Source: Bacillota bacterium
Lineage (GTDB): Bacteria; Bacillota; Clostridia; Lachnospirales; Lachnospiraceae
Assembly: GCA_017861355.1 (NCBI GenBank)
Contig: JAGFXQ010000268.1
Location: forward strand, 1-5,048
Length of the DNA stretch: 5,048 bases
Reading direction: 5' to 3'
Position numbers and translations under genes: made by a program. Each line of letters starts with the position of its first letter. The first letter of the stretch is position 1. This document shows, in pieces, positions 1-5,048 of the stretch. Below the pieces are notes generated by a model, which was given only the letters and a program-made list of their open reading frames with translations, made no database searches and was not told the origin of the DNA.

Positions 1-1720
1 GATTATTGATTATAAGGATTCGGATGGTACCAAAGGTTCGGATACACATCAGCTTTTTGTGGATGTAAAGAAGAATGAAAAGGCTCCTGAGTTAATGATC
101 GATAGTGTATCCTATACCGGAGATCTTAAGCCGGGTGCGGATATTATGGTTAAAGCAATACTTAAAAATTATGGTGAAGTGAAGGCGGAGAGTATCTCAA
201 TCAAAGTAGATGATGCTACCACAGGCTCCGATAGTTTTTATAAGAATTATTTCACCGACAATATTTATGTCGGCGATATTAAAGCGGATGGTAAGATCGA
301 AGCAAAAGTTCCGTTGACGGTGTCCAGCCAAGCAACCGGTGGTAACAAGAAGGTGAATCTGGTTCTGACTTATAAGGATACAAATGGCAATGATTATACA
401 TCAACCGTTTCTATCTATCCGGAGATCATCGGCGGAAGCAGCTCTGCGGGCTCTGGTCTGGTTATAAATAATGTAAGTCAGTCTCCGGCACAACCAATCG
501 CCGGTGACAATATGCAGGTATCCTTTGACCTGCAGAATAAGAGTCAATCCGATATTACCGAGATTAAGATATCACTTCCGGGACTGGATGGAAGTACCTT
601 TATTCCTACAAGCTCCGAACCCTATATCTTAGTTGATAAGATAGCGGCTGGCAAGACGAAGAAGATTACGATACCGTTGAAGGTATCCGGCACCATTCCG
701 GATGGATTGAATAATCTATCAGTTAAATATAGCTATGCCGGTAACTCCTCCATCGATCCGGTTATCATACCGATTCGCGACGTTCAGAATGATTTGGGCA
801 AAAACAGCAAACCGAAACTGATTATCAGTAAATATGTTGCGGATTCCGAGGAATTACGTGCAGGCTCTACTTTTAATTTTACCTTTGATATCTATAATAC
901 ACATTCCTCGATCTCTGCCAAGAACATTACCGTGACCATCACACAGGCAGATAATATATTCTCGGTTACACAGGGAAGCAACAGCTTCTTTATCAATAAA
1001 ATCGGCCCTGGAGAGACAGTGCAGCAGTCGGTAGAGCTTAAGGTAAAATCCGATGCAAGTACTAAGGCTTATCCTTTAAAGCTTACGATTGAATATGAAT
1101 ATGATGGTATGCAGCCCAATCCAGAGACCGGTGAAGTGGGTGAGAAGAGAACAGAGGAATTGAATCTTCAGGCAGTGGAGAATTCAAGACCGGTTGTAGA
1201 TTATGTCAATGTATACTCCTGGAATGGCAGTGTGGTTGCAGGAAGTGCGGCAACACTATCCTTCGAGTTCTATAATATGGGTAGATCTCCATTGAATAAT
1301 GTTATCGCTACGGTTGAAGGAGATTTTACAAAAGCAGATGGAGATATGTATTTCCTGGGTAATGTTGCCGAGGGTAGCTCCTCCTTAGCGGAGTTTGATG
1401 TAATACCGAATATAGAAGGAACGGCAAGCGGTGTACTCCATGTTTCCTTTGAAGACAGTAATGGAGATAAGATCGAATTTACCAAGGATTTTACCGCGGA
1501 GGTAATGCCTGCTGTTACAATTGATCCCGGTATGACAGACGGTGGAGATATCGGTGTATTTAATCCGGAAATGCCGGTAGCAAAAGCTGCTATCCTGCCG
1601 ATGTGGCTGTTTGTTATCTTACAGCTTGTGATTGTCGCTGTATTTATACCTGTCACAAGGAAGGTTCTTATTACTTTATATAAAGCAAAGCTTCGCAAAC
1701 AAGATCAGATAGAAAACTAA
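1..1720 (+). CDS. CARDB/Ig-like repeat surface protein with C-terminal membrane anchor (5' partial)
   Basis: Codons are open from base 2 with no stop before TAA at 1718-1720, so the true start lies upstream; the GTG at 59 is an internal Val, not a start. The visible 572 residues are mostly beta-rich, Ser/Thr/Asn/Gly-rich repeats of about 110 residues, like CARDB or COG1361 (S-layer-like) domains. There are four full repeats plus the tail of a fifth at the left edge. A Gly/Pro-rich linker (about 1511-1594), one hydrophobic helix (about 1595-1657) and a short basic tail (RKVLITLYKAKLRK) follow. This predicts an extracellular protein with its C-terminus in the cytoplasm; a signal peptide should lie upstream but is not visible. 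Only 34 bases separate it from the next gene, and a MacB-like permease gene follows, so it is inferred to be the extracytoplasmic partner of that ABC system, perhaps in substrate binding or envelope contact. Family identity is by pattern; the molecular role is unknown. Confidence 0.85.
   Translation, partial: IIDYKDSDGTKGSDTHQLFVDVKKNEKAPELMIDSVSYTGDLKPGADIMVKAILKNYGEVKAESISIKVDDATTGSDSFYKNYFTDNIYVGDIKADGKIEAKVPLTVSSQATGGNKKVNLVLTYKDTNGNDYTSTVSIYPEIIGGSSSAGSGLVINNVSQSPAQPIAGDNMQVSFDLQNKSQSDITEIKISLPGLDGSTFIPTSSEPYILVDKIAAGKTKKITIPLKVSGTIPDGLNNLSVKYSYAGNSSIDPVIIPIRDVQNDLGKNSKPKLIISKYVADSEELRAGSTFNFTFDIYNTHSSISAKNITVTITQADNIFSVTQGSNSFFINKIGPGETVQQSVELKVKSDASTKAYPLKLTIEYEYDGMQPNPETGEVGEKRTEELNLQAVENSRPVVDYVNVYSWNGSVVAGSAATLSFEFYNMGRSPLNNVIATVEGDFTKADGDMYFLGNVAEGSSSLAEFDVIPNIEGTASGVLHVSFEDSNGDKIEFTKDFTAEVMPAVTIDPGMTDGGDIGVFNPEMPVAKAAILPMWLFVILQLVIVAVFIPVTRKVLITLYKAKLRKQDQIEN
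2..1510 (+). repeat. Diverged protein-level tandem repeats (CARDB/Ig-like), one partial and four complete
   Basis: Approximate units are 2-61 (tail only), 83-427, 458-781, 809-1174 and 1187-1510. Each full unit opens with a hydrophobic strand, then an [AP]G-x-[DST]-x-x-x-[VF] turn and strand and an N-x-[GS]-like turn. The best-conserved block reads GDIKADGKIEAKVPLTVSS in unit 1, DKIAAGKTKKITIPLKVS in unit 2, NKIGPGETVQQSVELKVKS in unit 3 and GNVAEGSSSLAEFDVIPN in unit 4. Three units close with a D-[ST]-[ND]-G hairpin or a similar turn (YKDSDG in the partial unit, YKDTNG in unit 1, FEDSNG in unit 4). The repeats are diverged at DNA level, so this is old domain duplication and not a recent tandem array. 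Unit borders are by eye. Confidence 0.7.
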
Positions 1721-1734
1721 CCAGGATAGGTTTT

Positions 1735-1748
1735 GAGGAGGATGGAGG
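1735..1748 (+). promoter_or_regulatory. Double Shine-Dalgarno before the 88-residue gene
   Basis: Two purine-rich cores sit side by side, GAGGAGG (1735-1741) and TGGAGG (1743-1748). The second ends 6 nt before the ATG at 1755, which is good spacing. An in-frame TGA at 1734-1736 rules out a longer N-terminus. The strength of this site argues that the small gene is truly translated. Confidence 0.75.
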
Positions 1749-1754
1749 ATTTAT

Positions 1755-2021
1755 ATGGATATATTTTCAAGCAATGGAATGTTATTAGCGAAGTCGGAGG
1801 TTGCAGTCAATACGATAGGCGGTGATGGTACCGCAGTTGACGGAATGGTAACCGGTGAGGGTACCATGGTGGACCCTATGGGTGCAGTGAAGGACCCGTT
1901 ATTATCTTCCTGGCCTTTTGTGATTGGGATATCAACTGTAGTTCTTACAATCAGTGTTGTCATTGGAGTTCTCTTAGCAAAGAGAAAAATCAAAAAAGGA
2001 ATTGAGTTGTATGAGGATTAG
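1755..2021 (+). CDS. Small single-pass membrane protein (88 aa), anchor-like, in an ABC operon
   Basis: I do not recognise a named family. Residues 1-52 are Gly/Asp/Val/Met-rich with few basic residues (VDGMVTGEG, MVDPMG). Residues about 53-75 form one hydrophobic helix (WPFVIGISTVVLTISVVIGVLL), followed by a basic tail (AKRKIKKGIELYED). The positive-inside rule puts the C-terminus in the cytoplasm and the N-terminal half outside, although no cleavable signal peptide is seen. The layout of low-complexity Gly/Met/Asp linker, Trp-Pro-led helix and Lys-rich tail mirrors the last 70 or so residues of the repeat protein just upstream. It therefore looks like a free-standing anchor module or the remnant of a second repeat protein. 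It has a strong ribosome binding site and its 3' end overlaps the permease start by 11 bases, so it is likely translated and coupled to the permease. It may be an accessory subunit; this is inference. Confidence 0.72.
   Translation: MDIFSSNGMLLAKSEVAVNTIGGDGTAVDGMVTGEGTMVDPMGAVKDPLLSSWPFVIGISTVVLTISVVIGVLLAKRKIKKGIELYED
1995..2000 (+). promoter_or_regulatory. Ribosome binding site that sets the permease start at ATG 2011
   Basis: AAAGGA inside the end of the 88-residue gene leaves a 10-nt gap before ATG 2011. The in-frame TTG at 2002 would sit only 1 nt from this site, which is too close, so the ATG is the better start. Its N-terminus (MRISDLFKMGLRNLSRRK) also matches the usual start of MacB-like permeases. 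Confidence 0.6.
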
Positions 2022-3339
2022 TGATTTGTTTAAAATGGGGCTGAGAAATCTATCCCGTAGAAAAGCAAGAACAGTACTTACCGTATTAGGTGTTGTCATT
2101 GGTTCCTTATCTATTATAATCATGAGATCCATCGGTTATGGTATGGAGAATAACTTTGAATCTCAGGTTATGCAGCAGGGCGGACTCACTACCATAACGG
2201 TAAATACCTATGCAGATATTATCGATGACGAGGGCAAATGGCTCGATTCGAAGGAACAAAAGCTGGATGATAATCTGGTTAAGCAGATACGCCTGATTGA
2301 ACATGTCAAAGCGGTATCTCCGGTTATCCAGAAGAGTGCTGCGGTGTATAGCGGAAAATATACATCTTGGGTTAATATCACGGCAATGGAGATGGATACC
2401 TTTGAGGCCTTTGACTTCCCGTCTCTGGTTTATGGTAATTATCCGAGCTTTGAAGATAGTACACCAATCGTCTTTGGATCGGATACACCAAATGAATTCT
2501 ATGACCCGAATTCCCGTGGGTACAATCCGGTCCAGGTCGATATGCAGAAGGATAAAGTGGTTTTAAAGTTTCAGGATTTTCCGGTCGCAGCCAAGAAGAA
2601 GGAATTCAGTCTGCCCATGAAGAATATTGCTAAGATGGAGAAGACCAACGGCGAGTTTGACTGGAATACCTATATGGATATTAAATATTTCAAAGAGATT
2701 TATCGTAAGTATTGCAATACACTTTCTCTGGAGGACCGGAAGAAAGCACTGCGAACCATAGAAGAATATCAGCAGATTAAACTAAATGTTGATAATATTG
2801 ATAATGTAATTGCAGTTCAGGATGCCATCGAACAGATGGGCTTTCAATCCTTCAGTATGATGCAATATCTGAAACCGCTACAAGAGGCATCCAAGACGCT
2901 CCAGATGGTACTTGGTGCTTTGGGAGCTGTTGCGATGGTAGTCTCTGCAATCAGTATTGCCAATACGATGGTTATGTCCATCTATGAGCGTACCAAGGAA
3001 ATTGGTATCATGAAGGTACTGGGATGCATCGTTACCGATATCCGTAAGCTATTCCTGTTGGAGGCTGCAATTATCGGTTTGTTCGGAGGCATCATGGGTA
3101 TCATTCTTGGATATATTTCATCCTGGGGAATCAACAAATTCGGTGCACCGGTATTCGGTGCCCTGATGTCAGGTAATTATATGTATGATATGGCAAACAC
3201 GAAGTTTTCGATTATTCCGATCTATCTGCCGCTAGCGGCTCTGGCAATCTCGGTTGCAGTCGGTCTGGTATCCGGGTATTTTCCGGCAAGACGTGCCACC
3301 AAGATCAGTGCAATAGAAGCAATGAAGACAGAAGGCTAG
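2011..3339 (+). CDS. MacB/FtsX-family ABC transporter permease
   Basis: The 442-residue product has the classic MacB layout. A basic amphipathic N-terminus (LRNLSRRKARTVLTVLG) leads into TM1 (about residues 20-41). An extracytoplasmic MacB-PCD-type domain follows (about 45-293), then three C-terminal helices (about 296-322, 347-371 and 402-425). Hallmarks of the FtsX domain are YERTKEIGIMKVLG (about 325-338), the cytoplasmic segment expected to contact the ATPase, and the C-terminal PARRATKISAIEAMK. Family members usually act as dimers with a LolD/MacB-type ATPase, moving peptides or lipoproteins or transmitting force across the membrane. In a Gram-positive the substrate cannot be told from sequence. 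At 442 residues it is somewhat longer than the roughly 400 typical of stand-alone permeases, the excess lying in a Lys/Glu-rich helical stretch near residues 195-265. No ATPase is in the window; it is probably upstream of the repeat protein. The gene ends the operon, with a terminator 13 bases after the stop. Confidence 0.93.
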   Translation: MRISDLFKMGLRNLSRRKARTVLTVLGVVIGSLSIIIMRSIGYGMENNFESQVMQQGGLTTITVNTYADIIDDEGKWLDSKEQKLDDNLVKQIRLIEHVKAVSPVIQKSAAVYSGKYTSWVNITAMEMDTFEAFDFPSLVYGNYPSFEDSTPIVFGSDTPNEFYDPNSRGYNPVQVDMQKDKVVLKFQDFPVAAKKKEFSLPMKNIAKMEKTNGEFDWNTYMDIKYFKEIYRKYCNTLSLEDRKKALRTIEEYQQIKLNVDNIDNVIAVQDAIEQMGFQSFSMMQYLKPLQEASKTLQMVLGALGAVAMVVSAISIANTMVMSIYERTKEIGIMKVLGCIVTDIRKLFLLEAAIIGLFGGIMGIILGYISSWGINKFGAPVFGALMSGNYMYDMANTKFSIIPIYLPLAALAISVAVGLVSGYFPARRATKISAIEAMKTEG

Positions 3340-3352
3340 AACTATAAAGTTG

Positions 3353-3396
3353 TCAGGTGCCGAGATGTATGTACATCTGTGGCACCTGATTTTTTT
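3353..3396 (+). terminator. Strong rho-independent terminator ending the ABC operon
   Basis: The outer arms TCAGGTGCC and GGCACCTGA pair over 9 bases. An inner AGATGT/ACATCT stem of 6 pairs closes on the loop ATGT. Only a small asymmetric interruption (G against GT) separates the two stems. Seven T residues follow directly (3390-3396). No matching A-tract flanks the left arm, so it should act on + strand transcripts only. Confidence 0.93.
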
Positions 3397-3423
3397 ATGA
3401 TTGTAGCACTCTTTATTCAATAA

Positions 3424-3451
3424 TTGATTTTTAAGATAAATGTGGTATAAT
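3424..3451 (+). promoter_or_regulatory. Sigma-A-type promoter for the zinc-ribbon gene and probably gltX
   Basis: The -35 box is TTGATT (3424-3429) and the -10 box is a perfect TATAAT (3446-3451). The spacer is 16 bases and carries a TG extension just before the -10 (3443-3444). Transcription should start near 3457-3459, giving a leader of about 25 nt with the ribosome binding site AGAGGTG at 3469-3475, 7 nt before ATG 3483. The leader is too short for a T-box or other riboswitch. Confidence 0.85.
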
Positions 3452-3482
3452 AGAAAAACAATGCAAAAAGAGGTGAAAACCA

Positions 3483-3986
3483 ATGAAATGTAATACCTGT
3501 GGAAGACAAATTCAAAATGAAACAGCGAATTTTTGTGAATATTGCGGAGCTTCCTTCCGAGAACAGGCACAGGCAGTGAAGCCTGAGGCAGGACAGCCGT
3601 TTTATACTAGACCAATTGTACAGCAAGAGCCTGCTCCGTTGAATATAGCCAATCCAATGTTAGGAACAGGACAGATGGGGAACCCGGAGAGACCTATCAG
3701 CTTTCTAAGCTGGCTGGGAACCTATTCCTTATTGGCGGTACTACTATTCATCCCCTACCTTGGATGGATTGGGATCATTGCTATATTAATATTCTGGGCT
3801 TTCAGCAACAAAACACCGGCAACCAAGAAAAATTGGGCAAGGGTAACCTTGATCTTTGCCGGAATCGTCATGATCTTTGTTATCATAGTATTTGCTGCGT
3901 TCTATAGTATGTATTACCCGCAGATTATGAATGGTACCTTCGATATTAACAGTTATTATGAAAGTATGATGAACGGATTAAAATAA
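3483..3986 (+). CDS. Zinc-ribbon membrane protein of unknown function (167 aa)
   Basis: Residues 3-21 form a short zinc ribbon, with CNTC at 3-6 and CEYC at 18-21. Each knuckle is followed by Gly and the C-x2-C...C-x2-C ligands are intact. A Gln/Pro-rich linker covers about 25-70. A hydrophobic region then spans about 74-107 (LSWLGTYSLLAVLLFIPYLG and on to the WAFS end), long enough for two close helices. The cytoplasmic-looking SNKTPATKKNWAR segment leads into a last helix at about 119-144, followed by a short polar tail. The WAFS...KKNWAR pattern resembles a widespread family of small bacterial membrane proteins with an IP-x-x-x...WAF-x(n)-K-x-N-[FWY]-A-R core; no function is known to me. 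The ATG has a good AGAGGTG site and the gene has its own promoter. It lies only 13-34 bases before gltX with no terminator between, so co-transcription is likely. The zinc ribbon is expected in the cytoplasm. Confidence 0.88.
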   Translation: MKCNTCGRQIQNETANFCEYCGASFREQAQAVKPEAGQPFYTRPIVQQEPAPLNIANPMLGTGQMGNPERPISFLSWLGTYSLLAVLLFIPYLGWIGIIAILIFWAFSNKTPATKKNWARVTLIFAGIVMIFVIIVFAAFYSMYYPQIMNGTFDINSYYESMMNGLK

Positions 3987-4012
3987 TAAGGAATTTATAA
4001 TGGATGAGAGGA
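3987..4012 (+). promoter_or_regulatory. Two candidate ribosome binding sites for gltX
   Basis: TAAGGAA (3987-3993) serves ATG 4000, and AGAGGA (4007-4012) serves the in-frame ATG 4021, 8 nt downstream. Both have acceptable spacing. The second start gives MSTIRTRFAPSPTG, the usual length of the GluRS N-terminus; the first adds seven residues, MDERKIE. Confidence 0.5.
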
Positions 4013-4020
4013 AGATAGAA

Positions 4021-5048
4021 ATGAGCACAATCAGAACCAGATTTGCGCCTAGCCCGACAGGCAGAATGCATGTAGGTAATTTAAGAACTGCTTTATATGA
4101 ATATTTAATCGCAAAGCATGAAGGCGGGACCTTCATCTTACGAATTGAAGATACAGACCAGGAACGTCTTGTGGAAGGCGCGGTAGATATCATTTATCGC
4201 ACCATTTTAGGAACCGGCTTAATCCATGATGAAGGACCGGACAAGGATGGTGGGTATGGTCCTTACGTACAGAGTGAGCGACAGGCAAGCGGTATCTATC
4301 TTGAATATGCGAAGCAGTTAGTTGAGAAAGGCGCCGCTTATTATTGCTTCTGTACCAAGGAGCGCCTAGCAACACTGAAGACAGCAGTAGGCAATGGTGA
4401 AGATGAGGAAGAGGAGTCCAAGGAGGTTAAGGAGATTATCAAGTATGATAAGCACTGTCTCCACTTAACCAAGGAGGAGATCGCAGCGAACCTGGCATCG
4501 GGTATTCCTTATGTTATTCGTCAGAATAATCCATCCGAGGGTTCCACTACATTCCATGACGCTATCTTTGGTGATATCACCGTAGATAATGAAGAACTGG
4601 ATGACATGATCCTGATTAAGTCAGACGGATTTCCTACCTATAACTTTGCCAATGTAATTGATGATCATATGATGAAAATCTCACATGTAGTTAGAGGAAA
4701 TGAGTACCTGTCCTCCACACCGAAGTACACCAGATTATATCAGGACTTTGGTTGGGAAGAACCGGTATATGTTCATCTTCCCTTGATTACCAATGAGGAG
4801 CATAAGAAGTTGAGCAAGCGCAGCGGACATTCCTCCTATGAGGATTTGTTAGAGCAAGGTTTTGTATCGGAGGCAATCATTAACTTCGTAGCACTGCTCG
4901 GTTGGAGCTCGTCAAATAATACGGAGATTATGTCCTTAGACGAATTGATTCAGGAATTCGATTATACCCACATCAATAAAGCACCTGCAGTATTTGATAT
5001 TGTGAAGCTTCGTTGGATGAACGGGGAATATCTGAAGAATATGGAGTT
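4021..5048 (+). CDS. gltX: Glutamyl-tRNA synthetase (3' partial)
   Basis: This class I aminoacyl-tRNA synthetase charges tRNA-Glu with glutamate in the cytoplasm using ATP; in many Firmicutes the same enzyme also loads tRNA-Gln for later amidation. The visible 342 residues cover the catalytic core. They show the HIGH-type motif RFAPSPTGRMHVGN (7-20), RIEDTD (41-46), GPYVQSER (80-87), RGNEYLSSTPK (225-235) and the KMSKS-type motif KLSKR (263-267). A zinc-type pair, C109-x-C111 and C146-x-H148, matches the ligand pattern of zinc-containing bacterial GluRS. The spacing between the pairs is lengthened by a very acidic run (GEDEEEESKE, about 126-135). The frame stays open to base 5048, so the rest of the stem-contact region and the anticodon-binding domain lie outside; full enzymes have about 480-550 residues. 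ATG 4021 was chosen by family length, but the in-frame ATG 4000 remains possible. It probably shares the promoter at 3424-3451. Confidence 0.95.
   Translation, partial: MSTIRTRFAPSPTGRMHVGNLRTALYEYLIAKHEGGTFILRIEDTDQERLVEGAVDIIYRTILGTGLIHDEGPDKDGGYGPYVQSERQASGIYLEYAKQLVEKGAAYYCFCTKERLATLKTAVGNGEDEEEESKEVKEIIKYDKHCLHLTKEEIAANLASGIPYVIRQNNPSEGSTTFHDAIFGDITVDNEELDDMILIKSDGFPTYNFANVIDDHMMKISHVVRGNEYLSSTPKYTRLYQDFGWEEPVYVHLPLITNEEHKKLSKRSGHSSYEDLLEQGFVSEAIINFVALLGWSSSNNTEIMSLDELIQEFDYTHINKAPAVFDIVKLRWMNGEYLKNME

Noticed and set aside
1270..1698. Antisense reading frame of 142 codons opposite the end of the repeat protein
   Set aside because: It lies wholly inside a strongly supported + strand gene, with no visible domain and no convincing start signal; it is a shadow of the sense codons.
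1718..1757. A frameshift splitting one gene into the repeat protein and the 88-residue protein
   Set aside because: The repeat protein already has its own complete helix and basic tail, and the small gene has its own ribosome binding site and a second helix, so two genes fit better than one broken gene.
1742..1825. Short frame starting at ATG 1742
   Set aside because: The GAGGAGG core abuts this ATG with no spacing, the frame stops after 27 codons and its product has no features; ATG 1755 is the real start.
1751..1993. Antisense reading frame opposite the 88-residue gene
   Set aside because: The + strand frame has a strong ribosome binding site, a membrane helix and operon context; the reverse frame has none of these.
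2297..2566. Overlapping 89-codon + strand frame inside the permease gene
   Set aside because: It is Arg-rich with no family pattern, and the permease frame covers it with clear MacB features.
3340..3482. T-box or other riboswitch before the gltX unit
   Set aside because: The only hairpin with a T-tract belongs to the upstream operon and lies before the promoter; the leader after the predicted start is about 25 nt.
3232..3626. Antisense frames over the permease end, terminator and zinc-ribbon start
   Set aside because: They cross a strong + strand terminator and promoter, are rich in Cys and Phe in a non-protein-like way, and oppose well-supported genes.
1..5048. Mobile element, prophage, CRISPR array, tRNA or rRNA
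   Set aside because: No transposase-like protein, terminal inverted repeats, regularly spaced repeats or cloverleaf-like sequence was seen on reading through; base composition looks even across the window.

Overview
The window looks like a chromosomal segment from a low-GC Gram-positive anaerobe, most likely a Lachnospiraceae/clostridial cluster XIVa bacterium. This rests on moderate AT richness, strong GGAGG-type ribosome binding sites, a consensus TTGATT/TATAAT promoter, wide use of AGA and ATA codons, and the clostridial style of the GltX protein (PSPTGRMHVGN, KLSKR, C-x-C...C-x-H). The genus cannot be fixed from the sequence alone. Every gene is on the + strand, and no stretch over about 150 bases lacks a gene.

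Region 1 (1-3339) is the 3' part of an operon for a MacB/FtsX-type ABC system. It holds a 5'-truncated surface protein made of repeated CARDB/Ig-like beta domains with a C-terminal membrane anchor. Next comes an 88-residue single-pass membrane protein that resembles a free-standing anchor module of such a protein. Last is a four-helix MacB-like permease whose ATG lies inside the end of the 88-residue gene. No ATPase gene is in the window. Such permeases need an ATP-binding partner, so one is expected just upstream, beyond base 1. The inferred picture is a mechanotransmission-type ABC complex with extracytoplasmic Ig-like partner proteins; its substrate is unknown. This cassette is the most interesting part of the window.

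Region 2 (3340-3482) is a short intergenic stretch. A strong two-part intrinsic terminator ends the ABC operon, and about 30 bases later a sigma-A-like promoter with an extended -10 starts a new transcription unit.

Region 3 (3483-5048) holds a 167-residue membrane protein with an N-terminal zinc ribbon. It is followed closely, with no visible terminator, by gltX (glutamyl-tRNA synthetase), which runs off the window's 3' edge. The two are probably co-transcribed. The leader is only about 25 nt, too short for a T-box or similar riboswitch.

I saw no tRNA or rRNA gene, CRISPR array, insertion sequence, attachment site or prophage signal.
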